Assembly: GCA_964471225.1 (NCBI GenBank)
Contig: CAYYEZ010000026.1
Coordinates: forward strand, 1 to 64,000
Length of the DNA stretch: 64,000 bases
Reading direction: 5' to 3'
DNA from: JAGVJT01 sp964471225
GTDB lineage: Bacteria; Pseudomonadota; Gammaproteobacteria; Legionellales; Legionellaceae
Both the position numbers and the translations under genes were made by a program. Below, one piece after another: positions 50,955 through 60,732 of this stretch. Each line of letters begins with the position of its first letter. The stretch's first letter is position 1. The notes beneath the pieces were generated by a model. The model had not been told where the DNA came from and did no database searches. It saw only the letters and a list, made by a program, of their open reading frames with translations.

Positions 50955-52169
50955 TTAAACACATGTTTCAATCACATTCACCCACTGCTCAGCAAGCTCA
51001 TTTCGATCAAACTCCTGTTCTGCTAATTGCCTGGCGTTTTTTCCCATTTGCTTAAGTGAAGAGCGATCAGCGGCAGCTTTTTCGAGTGTATCTGCAAATG
51101 CATCGGCGTCATTGGGTGGTACGACAAACCCACATTGGCTTTCTATCACTTTTTTACCTAACCAACCGGGATAATTAATCAGCACAGGTAGCCCTGCAGC
51201 AATATAATCAAAAAACTTATTCGGAGAGGTCCCATCGTAAAAGGCCGGTACATTTGCCAAAATTTGTAAGCCGATATCTGCTGCTAACATGAGCTCAGCC
51301 AATGTTCGTTTCGGTAATAGTTCTAGAAATAGAACATTATCTAAACCTTCCTCTCGAGAACGTTGTTGTAGTGCTTGTTTTAATTTTCCATCACCAACCA
51401 GCACAAACTTTATATCGGTACGAGCACGCCGCTGTAACACAACTGCAGTGTCTAACACAGCGTCTAGGCCATTCGCCATACCATGAGTGCCTGCATACAC
51501 CGCCATTAAGTCGGTATCGGCAACACCCAACGGTCTACTTGACGGTTTCACATTTTCGAAAATGTGTAAATCACAACCATTTGAAACCAAATGCACCTTT
51601 TCTTTTGGAATACCACAACGAACAATGCCGTCACACATACCGGGTGAAAGCGCAATAAGCTCATGCGCTGAATGATAACTTACACGCTCCAACAAAGACA
51701 AACATCCAAGAATTAGTGGGTTTGTAATAACCCCCATTGCCTTAGGCAACTCAGGCCATAGATCTCGAACTTCAAATACAAAAGGCTTTCGTCGCAGCCA
51801 ACGACCTAAAATCCCTGGAATCCCAACGGTTAAGGGTGTTGTGCTCGCAAAAATAACGTCGTAGTCTAGCGTAAAGACAAGTTTGACGCTACGAAATGCA
51901 AACTTCATAAATGTCCAAAAACGCTTTATGAATGAATCATGATTCGCGTAACTTAAATCAAATTCGATTACCTGAATACCATCAACATTACCTCGCCGAC
52001 ACCCTTTCACAAATGGATCAGTTAATCCAGTTACACCGCCTTTATAGCTGCCACACACAATCGTGACCGTATGTCCATACTCGATAAACCGACGCGCCAT
52101 TGCATAAGAGCGTTGGCCCACAGCTCCAGAAGGGGTAGAAAAGTGTTGATGAAAGTATAAAAGTCTCAT
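50955..52169 (-). CDS. Family-4 glycosyltransferase (WbuB-like)
   Basis: 404 residues with the GT-B fold of GT4. It starts LYFHQHFSTPSGAVGQRSYAMARRF, like WbuB-type enzymes. It has FEVRDLWPELPKAMG in the N-terminal domain, and the C-terminal donor domain has VYAGTHGMANG, VGDGKLK and the EX7E-like DGTSPNKFFDYIAAG. It probably adds the second sugar of the repeat unit. It is the only classical glycosyltransferase of the visible arm, so further ones should lie past the right edge or elsewhere. Confidence 0.88.
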   Translation of the reverse strand: MRLLYFHQHFSTPSGAVGQRSYAMARRFIEYGHTVTIVCGSYKGGVTGLTDPFVKGCRRGNVDGIQVIEFDLSYANHDSFIKRFWTFMKFAFRSVKLVFTLDYDVIFASTTPLTVGIPGILGRWLRRKPFVFEVRDLWPELPKAMGVITNPLILGCLSLLERVSYHSAHELIALSPGMCDGIVRCGIPKEKVHLVSNGCDLHIFENVKPSSRPLGVADTDLMAVYAGTHGMANGLDAVLDTAVVLQRRARTDIKFVLVGDGKLKQALQQRSREEGLDNVLFLELLPKRTLAELMLAADIGLQILANVPAFYDGTSPNKFFDYIAAGLPVLINYPGWLGKKVIESQCGFVVPPNDADAFADTLEKAAADRSSLKQMGKNARQLAEQEFDRNELAEQWVNVIETCV

Positions 52170-52183
52170 CTAAAAAATCCATT

Positions 52184-54331
52184 TTAATTGACTGAATTGA
52201 CGCGAGTAAATTCTTCTTTAATTTCTTCAAAAAAAACACTGCTAACAATTCTGTTGTCTGAAAGCAGCAACCTAAGGGTGAAGATAGCATTGTCTAATCT
52301 TAGCGTAAATTGATTTTCAAAAAAATTTACTTCTTTTATTTTAGGTCCCAAGGCTGTCCAAAAAAGAACGACATTATCTACACTTGAAAACGATAAGCTA
52401 ATCGCTGGCATTTTATCTTGATAGTACCGAGACTGCCAACCACTCGCACTATTTTCATCAGCACGCACAAGTGCCGATGTCAAAGAACACGAGCTTCCAA
52501 CCCAAATAGTGTAAGTCTCATCAAAAATAGACAGATCGATTTTGTTATTCTTCGTATCCCATTCGAATGGAAAATCGTTTAATAACCAATGAAGAGAAAA
52601 ATCGTGAGTTTTACTCGCCTCTAGGTAATCGAGAACCAACCAATGCTCTTTTCCTAAGCTAACAATTGCTCTTCTGTGACGCACAGGATCGCGCAACCGT
52701 TCATAACTAGCCTGAGAACCCTCCCAATACTTTATTGGATTAGATATCATTCTATGCGTAACATCGCCGGAAGACCAAGATGCCCACATAAATTTTCCCA
52801 GCTTATCCATTTGATCTGTATTATCAACTGTCACAGTATTATGAAATTTGGATAATGACAATGCATGAGACCATGGAGGCTTGCTATGATAACTATACGT
52901 TCCAGGATCAATCAAAATATTCACTCCTTTCCACCAAAGATCTACATGCAGCTGATCAGATTGACTGGGTCTATGAATATATTTTTTATTACAACGTATA
53001 AATAAGAAATTATCTTCATCATTACGTAAAGTGTAATACCCTCCTATATCTGCACTCAGATCAGAGAGTTGGATTTTCTGCAAGTTAGATTCTTTTCCGT
53101 TAACACCAAAAAAGAATAAAAGCTCTTCATCCCACGCGCCTGCCTCAAAACAGCGTTTATTTGTAAAGTAGTAATGCCAACATTGTAATATTGGGCGATA
53201 ATCCATAAAATCACAATTGCTAAAACGATAAATCAAAGAGCCATCATTTACACCGTAGTTAGGCAAGCTACCATTTTTGGCGTTATGAAGCTGATATAAA
53301 AATTGATAAGCTAAATTCAATTTTTTCTTTAGTTTGGAGCTAATTTTTATATCAAACTTTTTAGCAAGAACAAACATCCATAAGTAATATTGCAGTATCA
53401 CCCGAGTATAGTTGACAGAATGCTGTGCGTAAGAGCCATCTTCATATATTAACTCCAAAGCCAACTGCTCGAGAATTTTATTCCCCTTTTTTGTCCATTT
53501 TGATGCGTATAGAGAAGTAGGAAATATTATACCCACCGTCCAAAGAGCCACTGCCTCACCAACACCATGATTGTTTTTTTGTTGCACAGCATAATTAATA
53601 TTTCGATCTATTCTTTCTGCAGAAACAAAAATAAATTTCAAAGCGCGCTCTAACCGATCTTCTGTGGAATAAGGGGACTTATAAAACGCATTAATGGCGA
53701 CAATACAATTGATTAACCGTATACTAATTTCCTGGCCACATTTCCAATGAACACCTTTATTAGGCGGATTTTTCTCTGCCCAATCCTCCCAAAGCATCCA
53801 AAATTTCTCACAATAAACTTCATCGTCGGTTCTGAGATATGCACGAACTAAAACATAAACAAATGAAAATCGCCCTAACTCCCAAACATTTTTAATATCG
53901 CCGAACTGAGCATCATCGATTTTAGCCCAGTGTATTTCAGGATATGCGTCAATACTTTCATATGGATTCATATGCCAATTCAAAGGCCCCTCTAAACTAA
54001 GGCTTTTTTTTGAAAAAAAAGTAAATCGATTTTTTAAAATCTCGTTCGCTTCTAACACTGGATTGACATTACCTACATCCAACTCAAGTAATCGATTTTT
54101 AGGTATAGCAAAATCAAGCGGGGGCCTAAAAGAAAATGGGGATGCAATTGATACTTTTCGCGCATCATCAAAATAATCTTGTAAATCTATACTATCCCAG
54201 AGACATATCGGCATTTTCCAGCCTAAATAACCACTCTTCAATTTAAGCTCGTACCAGACTCTTTTACACAACCACAAAAAGCCCATATGCCGGATAATTG
54301 AGATGGTGAGTTTCAATTTTTTTATAATCAA
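52184..54331 (-). CDS. Heparinase II/III-like polysaccharide lyase/modifying protein
   Basis: 715 residues. The N-terminal two thirds is an alpha/alpha toroid-like domain. The heparinase II/III C-terminal domain begins around PSQSDQLHVDLWWKG and ILIDPGTYSY and continues as a beta sandwich. Such proteins sit in many polysaccharide loci next to asnB-type amidotransferases and may edit or degrade uronic acid-containing polymers. wecB/wecC in the same operon would supply ManNAcA, a uronic acid. There is no signal peptide, which is odd for a lyase acting outside the cytosol. Confidence 0.85.
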   Translation of the reverse strand: MIIKKLKLTISIIRHMGFLWLCKRVWYELKLKSGYLGWKMPICLWDSIDLQDYFDDARKVSIASPFSFRPPLDFAIPKNRLLELDVGNVNPVLEANEILKNRFTFFSKKSLSLEGPLNWHMNPYESIDAYPEIHWAKIDDAQFGDIKNVWELGRFSFVYVLVRAYLRTDDEVYCEKFWMLWEDWAEKNPPNKGVHWKCGQEISIRLINCIVAINAFYKSPYSTEDRLERALKFIFVSAERIDRNINYAVQQKNNHGVGEAVALWTVGIIFPTSLYASKWTKKGNKILEQLALELIYEDGSYAQHSVNYTRVILQYYLWMFVLAKKFDIKISSKLKKKLNLAYQFLYQLHNAKNGSLPNYGVNDGSLIYRFSNCDFMDYRPILQCWHYYFTNKRCFEAGAWDEELLFFFGVNGKESNLQKIQLSDLSADIGGYYTLRNDEDNFLFIRCNKKYIHRPSQSDQLHVDLWWKGVNILIDPGTYSYHSKPPWSHALSLSKFHNTVTVDNTDQMDKLGKFMWASWSSGDVTHRMISNPIKYWEGSQASYERLRDPVRHRRAIVSLGKEHWLVLDYLEASKTHDFSLHWLLNDFPFEWDTKNNKIDLSIFDETYTIWVGSSCSLTSALVRADENSASGWQSRYYQDKMPAISLSFSSVDNVVLFWTALGPKIKEVNFFENQFTLRLDNAIFTLRLLLSDNRIVSSVFFEEIKEEFTRVNSVN

Positions 54332-54339
54332 GATTGTAA

Positions 54340-56202
54340 TTATCCAGAAATATAACTATTAAATTTTCTTAACCAAATTTCAAAAGCGAAAGGATTGTAT
54401 ATCTCACGAAAAGTCACGGAGCGATCTCCATCAAGATAACGCTTCAATTTTTTCCTTAATGGATCTCGATTAATATAACCATACTCAACTGAAAGCATAT
54501 TAGAATCAAATAAACTCTGTATATCCTCTCTAAGTTGATTTTTAAACCACAACTCTTGTGGGTTAGTAAATCCTTTTTTATCTTTCCGCCATATAATATC
54601 GTGCGGAACCTCTTTCTTCATTGACTCTCTAAACAACCATTTTGACCAACCTTTATTTAGTTTTAAAGCTGTAGGTAATCTAAGGCAAAATTCGGCAAGC
54701 CGATAATCAAGAAATGGTAGCCTAACTTCGATAGAGGATGCCATAGACAGCCTATCTTCATAATGCAACAAAGCTGGAACAGATGTTCTGCTTAAGTCGG
54801 TAATTTGTCTTGAAAAAATATCCTTGCCATTAACGCCAAGACTCATAGAAGTGCATTCTGAAAATCTGGCACCCCAAACTAAATCTCTCTTCTGAGAAAA
54901 CGCAGGAATATACTTTTTAGCATCAGTATAGCTAAACTCTGGTATAAGTGTATTGTTTCTAACAAAAGAAAATAAGACACTAGCTAGCTGCCTATAATTT
55001 TTCTGAGAGATCAAGTTACTTAGATAGAAATACACGTATTTTCTATAACCACAAAGCAATTCGTCTGCACCTTGGCCACTTAAAACCACTTTAAAACCAT
55101 TCATTTTTGCAGCCTGCATCAAATGATAAAATGCAACTGAAGAAAAACTGAGCACTGGTTGATCACAATACCAAACAACTTTTTCGTAATCATTTAGTAT
55201 TCCGGATGAAAATTGATCTAGATTGATTTTATTTGACTTACAGTTAAAAGCATTATTGATAACATCAATATACTTTTCTTCGGAAGAAAAGCGGTCATTG
55301 CTAATAGCAGAAAACGTACCGACTCGGCCTTGACTCAATAAGCTACTCATTTTGGCCACAATAGAAGACGAGTCTATACCTCCAGACAGGGTTACTCCAA
55401 CTGGAACATCGCTCCTCAAGCGAATTCTAACTGCATCTGTAAATAACGCATCGAGCTCTTCTTGCAGATCATATATCGGGATCGAGCTTTCGTGTAATGA
55501 ATCAGGATAGCGCCAAAAACACTCAAATTGTTCCGAGTTAATTTTTATGTTTCGCGTTAAATCTAGCTCTACATAGCTTGCGGGAGGGACTTGGTAAATA
55601 TCCTGGTAAAATGTATTTGTATCGCAATTTAACAAAGATTGAGATAGAAAGTGAAATGCAACTTGCTCACTTACTTGTACTTTTCGTTCGGAGCCTAATA
55701 AAATAGATTTAATTTCTGAAGAAAAATAAATTTCATCTTCATTTTGCATGTAATACAATGGTTTTACACCAAATCTATCTCTTGACAACAACAGTGTTTT
55801 CTTTCTTAAATCTAAAAAAGAAATAGCCCACATACCATTGAATTTATTGAGCGCTGAAGGACCCCACTCGATTAATGCGTACAAAACAACCTCTGTATCT
55901 GTCTTACTCGAGAATACGTAACCTTTTTTAATGAGCTCTTCTTTTAATTCAAGATAATTGTACACCTCACCATTATAAATTAATGCATAATTTCCGCATC
56001 GAGAGAGGAAGGGCTGAGCACCATCTTGTGTTAAATCCAAGATAGCCAATCTTAAATGTCCTAAATAAATTTGATACAAGGCTACTTCAAATTTATCAAT
56101 AGCTACTCCATCGGGGCCTCGATGCAGCAAAACACTTTCCATTTTTTTTAACTTACTCTTGGAAACCGATTTTTTTGATATCACTCCGTATATGCCGCAC
56201 AT
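54340..56202 (-). CDS. Asparagine synthetase-like glutamine amidotransferase (AsnB/WbpS type)
   Basis: 620 residues. The N-terminal Ntn-hydrolase domain begins MCGIYGVI, so Cys2 becomes the glutaminase nucleophile. The synthetase domain has the PP-loop VTLSGGIDSSSIV. In polysaccharide loci such enzymes amidate a uronic-acid carboxyl of the sugar nucleotide or polymer. With UDP-ManNAcA made by WecB/WecC, an amidated ManNAcA is a reasonable product, by inference. Eight bases separate it from the heparinase-like gene. Confidence 0.92.
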   Translation of the reverse strand: MCGIYGVISKKSVSKSKLKKMESVLLHRGPDGVAIDKFEVALYQIYLGHLRLAILDLTQDGAQPFLSRCGNYALIYNGEVYNYLELKEELIKKGYVFSSKTDTEVVLYALIEWGPSALNKFNGMWAISFLDLRKKTLLLSRDRFGVKPLYYMQNEDEIYFSSEIKSILLGSERKVQVSEQVAFHFLSQSLLNCDTNTFYQDIYQVPPASYVELDLTRNIKINSEQFECFWRYPDSLHESSIPIYDLQEELDALFTDAVRIRLRSDVPVGVTLSGGIDSSSIVAKMSSLLSQGRVGTFSAISNDRFSSEEKYIDVINNAFNCKSNKINLDQFSSGILNDYEKVVWYCDQPVLSFSSVAFYHLMQAAKMNGFKVVLSGQGADELLCGYRKYVYFYLSNLISQKNYRQLASVLFSFVRNNTLIPEFSYTDAKKYIPAFSQKRDLVWGARFSECTSMSLGVNGKDIFSRQITDLSRTSVPALLHYEDRLSMASSIEVRLPFLDYRLAEFCLRLPTALKLNKGWSKWLFRESMKKEVPHDIIWRKDKKGFTNPQELWFKNQLREDIQSLFDSNMLSVEYGYINRDPLRKKLKRYLDGDRSVTFREIYNPFAFEIWLRKFNSYISG

Positions 56203-56208
56203 CCCAAT

Positions 56209-57417
56209 TCACTCCCTATAATTTCTAAAGCTATTCATAAAGCCCAGAAAAAACCATGGATACAACTCAACAAAAACTGTAAATGCCGTGAATGAAAACA
56301 CAAACATCCCCGTACAGAAAGCGAGCATAACACCAAAAATGTTTTTCCTTTCTAAGTTTTTTATCAAAGAGTAATATTCAAAATTAATATATAAAATTTT
56401 AATCCAATAGAAATAAAACATCGCAGCTAAAATAAACCCATACTTTTCAACAATGCTCAAAACACTAAAATGCACGTTATGTGTTGCTTCAACCACATCC
56501 AAGACAGAAAGATTATACAAAAATCCAGAGCCTCCACCCAAGATATATGGAAAAAAAGCTAAATTACTAAAAGCATTGAACGACTCCTCAATCTCAGACA
56601 TTCGACCAGCACCATATTGACCTAAATCTTGGCTGGATTCATTAAAATGAAAGTAGTTATAATTCTGCAACTTGTTAACAATAGGTAACGCTACTCCATA
56701 TTCTGGCGAATAATCCTTTACACAATACATAACAATATTAAGACAGGAAAAAAGAAATAAAGAAAAAAAGATCAACTTTTTCATGCTAACAGTGCGAGAG
56801 TTCATGACAAAGTACGCGATACAAACAGCTATGCAGCCTAAAAAAACCCCCACGCGACCACCTAAAAAAATACAAAAAAATAATGATATGACTTTAAATT
56901 TTTTCTTATTAAATAAAAAATATGAAAAAGGTAAGAGCATATAGCTCTCTCCATAACTTAAATACGAAGGAATTCCCATATAATACGTAAAAAAATAATC
57001 GACACAGACAACCGCGAGACTCACAAACCATAATCCACTCGACACATAGCCAATAACAATCTTTGCATTTATTGGATTAATTCGCAGCGAGCCAGAGAAT
57101 GAATATACGCATAATGCAGCCAATAATGAAAAAAAATCTGACACTATATAATACATGTCGTTTCTGCGAAGCAGACCTATCACAACACTCACATTTAGCA
57201 TAAACAGTAATAAAACTGTCATAGAATCTTTATATATTTTTCGACTCGTCCAGCCCCAAACAAAAACACTCATTACTAAAGTCACGACAACAGAGATTTT
57301 GGTAATATTTAATGCTTGGTACACACCAAATGTTCTTAACGGACTTAAAGAAAAATACACAATAACAAAAAAAGAATATATTTTTATTGGCCAAAAAGAG
57401 GAACGCTGCATATACAT
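56209..57417 (-). CDS. O-antigen/polysaccharide polymerase (Wzy-like)
   Basis: A 402-residue integral membrane protein with about ten to eleven hydrophobic helices and one larger central periplasmic loop (about residues 225-290). This is the usual Wzy topology; sequences of this family are too variable for a firm motif match. Position between flippase/acyltransferase and asnB supports the role of polymerising lipid-linked repeat units. Codon usage is clearly AT-rich. Confidence 0.75.
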   Translation of the reverse strand: MYMQRSSFWPIKIYSFFVIVYFSLSPLRTFGVYQALNITKISVVVTLVMSVFVWGWTSRKIYKDSMTVLLLFMLNVSVVIGLLRRNDMYYIVSDFFSLLAALCVYSFSGSLRINPINAKIVIGYVSSGLWFVSLAVVCVDYFFTYYMGIPSYLSYGESYMLLPFSYFLFNKKKFKVISLFFCIFLGGRVGVFLGCIAVCIAYFVMNSRTVSMKKLIFFSLFLFSCLNIVMYCVKDYSPEYGVALPIVNKLQNYNYFHFNESSQDLGQYGAGRMSEIEESFNAFSNLAFFPYILGGGSGFLYNLSVLDVVEATHNVHFSVLSIVEKYGFILAAMFYFYWIKILYINFEYYSLIKNLERKNIFGVMLAFCTGMFVFSFTAFTVFVELYPWFFLGFMNSFRNYRE

Positions 57418-57483
57418 TATTTACCTACTATTGTTATAAACATGACACAAAAAAGTAAATTTCCTACGCTAATATAACTAATT

Positions 57484-57969
57484 TTATTTTTTATCCGTAA
57501 TAATCGCTAAATAATTATCTGCAGTTTTCCCGATCACTCGAGCAGGGACACCAACAACGATAGAGTGCTCAGGAACATCTTCTAATACAATTGCTCCTGC
57601 ACCAACAATGCTATGACTACCGACACTGATATCACCAATAATTCGCGCACCACATGATATATAACAATTATCACCAATTTTTGGAGCGGCGTGCTCATCA
57701 GAGGAAAAATAACCTTCCGCAGCACCGATAGTAATACCCTGACCGATAACGCATGCGGAGCCAATAGTTGAGTGGGAATGTAGGACAACCCCAATAGAGC
57801 CATATGCAAAGACACTTCCTTTACCTATTTGTGCACTTGGTGGGATATATGAGTTAAAAATTAAAAATATAAAATTTCTAATCAATTTCGGAAAAAAAGG
57901 AATCTTTTTTTTGTAAAACCAGTTACCTAGCCTATATAAATGTATTGCATTCATCTGATTAATTTCCAA
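57484..57969 (-). CDS. Hexapeptide-repeat acyltransferase (serine acetyltransferase-like)
   Basis: 161 residues. Left-handed beta-helix hexapeptide repeats run from about residue 55 (IPPSAQIGKGSVF) to 150 (AGAIVLEDVPEHSIVVGVPARVIG). The repeat region contains HSHSTIGSACVIGQGITIG with a likely catalytic His. The short N-terminus differs from CysE, so it probably O- or N-acetylates a sugar of the polymer rather than serine. The start overlaps the end of the flippase gene by 19 bases; a second ATG five codons in is possible. Confidence 0.88.
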   Translation of the reverse strand: MEINQMNAIHLYRLGNWFYKKKIPFFPKLIRNFIFLIFNSYIPPSAQIGKGSVFAYGSIGVVLHSHSTIGSACVIGQGITIGAAEGYFSSDEHAAPKIGDNCYISCGARIIGDISVGSHSIVGAGAIVLEDVPEHSIVVGVPARVIGKTADNYLAIITDKK

Positions 57970-59180
57970 TTGCCTAATAAAGTTCTATCGCTCCAAACAA
58001 AAACAACAAGAAAAAGTTGTATAATAAAACTTGCCCAGATCGAATACGTACTGACTAAGATCGTCATTAATGTTAAGAAAATAAAAAACAAGATAAGCTT
58101 TATATGCTCAACACTGCCAACAAACACCATTAAAAAAAGGTAAAAACTCATACTTGCAAAATAAAGGAGATTCATTGCAAATATTGTATGTATAGTATGA
58201 ATCATTAAAAGCAAAAATAAAGAAATAGTTATATTTACAAATGCCATGAACTTTTTTTTCCGTATCACTAATAAGTATTTTTCAAATACAATTGTGATAT
58301 GAATAATCGGCATTAATAAAAGAATTTGAGTATATTGAAGTTTATTGCCAAGAATTACAACAAAAAAAAGACCGAGCATGATGAGCAGATAAAAATAACT
58401 AAAGGACACTTTCAGTAAAGAGCGAAAAAAAACATCTCTATCACGATTCATCAACTTAGCAATAATTATTTTTGTATTAAGGGGAAATAACGCAGCAACA
58501 GATTGAGCTAACGAAACTTGCACACGATAAAGTCCGAGCATCGTAGGACTAAACACAAACGAAAGATAGTATGGAACTATATTTGAAAACATATTGTTTA
58601 TTAATGAAACAAAAAATAAACTCGGCACAATCGTTGTGATTTTTGTAACATACGAGAATGCATTTTCCATATCCAATAGTTTTTTTTCATTGATTAGAAG
58701 TAAAAGAAAAAATATTGTAGATGGAATAATATTAATAGCAATAAGCGTGTCGGTAATTGTGATCTCACCAAAATCGATATGCGATAAACCAATAAATAAG
58801 AAAAAAATAAAAACAAACAGACTCAGGTAAAAGCATATAAAATTTAATTTCTGATGTGAGTACATCGTAAGGAGAATGCTATTACTCCACAGCATAGATA
58901 CTAATAACCTTGGATCACCCAGAGAAAAAATCCTGCTCATTAATATGAAAATGATAAATATAAAGAAATTCAATAACAATGAAATCGGCATAACTGCATT
59001 TTTTTCAACCATTGCAATCAACGGTTCTCCCACTAAATCACTCAATTTATGAAATAAAAACACGAGAATATTTGCTTTTAAAAAAAGGCCGTACTGCTCT
59101 AAACCAAAAATGACCGGAATACTAAAATTCACTAACAACCCAGAGGCGACGGTCAATCCTTGAATAAAAAAATTAAGCAT
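57951..59180 (-). CDS. Polysaccharide flippase (Wzx-like)
   Basis: 409 residues with about twelve transmembrane helices spread evenly and short loops, the layout of Wzx/MATE-type exporters that flip undecaprenyl-linked repeat units. The N-terminus (LNFFIQGLTVASGLLVNFSIPVIFGLEQYGLFLKA) matches the common start of flippases (GLExYGxxxxx). It is very AT-rich. Flanked by the acyltransferase and a beta-helix protein. Confidence 0.85.
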   Translation of the reverse strand: MLNFFIQGLTVASGLLVNFSIPVIFGLEQYGLFLKANILVFLFHKLSDLVGEPLIAMVEKNAVMPISLLLNFFIFIIFILMSRIFSLGDPRLLVSMLWSNSILLTMYSHQKLNFICFYLSLFVFIFFLFIGLSHIDFGEITITDTLIAINIIPSTIFFLLLLINEKKLLDMENAFSYVTKITTIVPSLFFVSLINNMFSNIVPYYLSFVFSPTMLGLYRVQVSLAQSVAALFPLNTKIIIAKLMNRDRDVFFRSLLKVSFSYFYLLIMLGLFFVVILGNKLQYTQILLLMPIIHITIVFEKYLLVIRKKKFMAFVNITISLFLLLMIHTIHTIFAMNLLYFASMSFYLFLMVFVGSVEHIKLILFFIFLTLMTILVSTYSIWASFIIQLFLVVFVWSDRTLLGNWKLIR

Positions 59181-59188
59181 AGAAAAAC

Positions 59189-60703
59189 CTACCTCAAAAC
59201 AATTTTAAACCAAAATGGCTGGTATAATTTACAATCTGTAGGTATATTAACAATATATTCTTCTTGCAAAGGATCTGCGTTGGGTTGGCTTAATCCGATC
59301 GAATACATATTTTTTATAGAAAAAGTTACTGCATCTTCTGCAAACAGGTCAAAATGAGCCGGCTCATCAGACGAAAAAATAGCTAATTTACCCAGATAAC
59401 TGCCACCCAAAGCAGGCGTAACACGAAAATCAGTATCATGATTAGAGATCTCCAAAGATAAACTCACAGGGGGAAATCCTGTCAGTTTTATAGGAAGTTG
59501 GCCTTCATTTTTTATGTAAAAAAATTCACCAAAGAATGTATCTTTATCAAAATATAAAACATCATGATTATGGATAATACCACCATCTGACTTAACAACA
59601 AGTAGGCTTGGTGGTTCAGCAGAGTCAGAAAAATCTACCACCGAATTACTCTCAGAAAATAAAGCTGAATAATCCTCATTAACTACAGGCTCACTAAACA
59701 ACATATTCAAAAAAATGTTATTTTTAACCTCAATACTCTGATTGCGCGGGTCAATATAAATAGAATTCAGTATAAATTTATTCTCAGAAATAAGAGCCTT
59801 GCCAAAAACCTTTGAAATGGCTAAGCCTGCACCAAAATTGCCAGAAAACTCATTATGGCGAACAATAAGATTTTCCGCACCATCATCAACAAAAATCCCA
59901 TGGGTCACTGAGGAATTGATATTGTTATTTAGAATTCTAATATCCCGACCATTGCTATGAACCCACACACAATAACAATAACAAGTTTGTATTACATTAT
60001 TACGTATAGTAATATTTGAGCTAAAATCACCAACAGTAATTCCGTCTCCTGCGCTTGGACGGGCCAGAGTTCCATGTCCTGAATTGAAAATTATATTATC
60101 AAAAATATCTATGTCATTACCGGAAACAACAATATTTCCAAAATTTACAGAAGTTAATTTGTTATCGTGTATATTGATATTATCGCCAGTAACATATATT
60201 CCACCGACAGTACCGGTAATTGTATTGTTTGAGATCTCAATATTTTTGCCATGATCTATATTCACTAGTGAAAAAATATCTTGGCTTTGATCAAACTCAG
60301 CGCCGATAGATTTTTTTTCAAAAACAAGGTTATTTATTTTTATATTTTGCGTCAGAAGATTTTTATTAGCCAAAACAACTACATTTTGAGAGGAGGCTTG
60401 AAAAGAGAGATGACTTATTTCAACATCATTTACACCAGAAATATCAAAAAATGCAAGACCTATCAAATACGTATTGCTAGACAATACCACACCAAGCTCA
60501 CCCGTAATTATCACACCAGAAGGCACACTAATTGGTCTCGAAACGGCATATACACCTTTCTTTAACAAGAACCTATCCCCTATTTGCCCATGCTCTATTG
60601 CATAAAAGATATCATCGCGGGGTGTTAGGATAATCTCTTGAGAAAAAGATGAAATCGAAAAAAACAAAAAAATAAAGTAAATAAATTTACTCAAAACTAT
60701 CAC
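59189..60703 (-). CDS. Secreted right-handed parallel beta-helix protein
   Basis: 504 residues with a signal peptide (FIYFIFLFFSISSFS). Residues about 90-320 consist of beta-helix coils with repeating N-x-I pattern (NIEISNNTI, NINIHDNKL, NDIDIFDNII, NITIRNNVI), like pectate lyase-type or polysaccharide-depolymerase folds. A C-terminal beta domain follows. There is no obvious catalytic residue set visible. It may be an extracellular or periplasmic polysaccharide lyase, hydrolase or scaffold acting on the polymer of this locus. Neighbouring SGNH hydrolase also has a signal peptide. Confidence 0.82.
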   Translation of the reverse strand: MIVLSKFIYFIFLFFSISSFSQEIILTPRDDIFYAIEHGQIGDRFLLKKGVYAVSRPISVPSGVIITGELGVVLSSNTYLIGLAFFDISGVNDVEISHLSFQASSQNVVVLANKNLLTQNIKINNLVFEKKSIGAEFDQSQDIFSLVNIDHGKNIEISNNTITGTVGGIYVTGDNINIHDNKLTSVNFGNIVVSGNDIDIFDNIIFNSGHGTLARPSAGDGITVGDFSSNITIRNNVIQTCYCYCVWVHSNGRDIRILNNNINSSVTHGIFVDDGAENLIVRHNEFSGNFGAGLAISKVFGKALISENKFILNSIYIDPRNQSIEVKNNIFLNMLFSEPVVNEDYSALFSESNSVVDFSDSAEPPSLLVVKSDGGIIHNHDVLYFDKDTFFGEFFYIKNEGQLPIKLTGFPPVSLSLEISNHDTDFRVTPALGGSYLGKLAIFSSDEPAHFDLFAEDAVTFSIKNMYSIGLSQPNADPLQEEYIVNIPTDCKLYQPFWFKIVLR

Positions 60704-60732
60704 CCCGTACTTTTCTAGAAAAATGAAGCATA

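Noticed and set aside
57484..57969. CysE, cysteine biosynthesis
   Set aside because: Only 161 residues, lacking the N-terminal helical domain of CysE, and located among polysaccharide genes.
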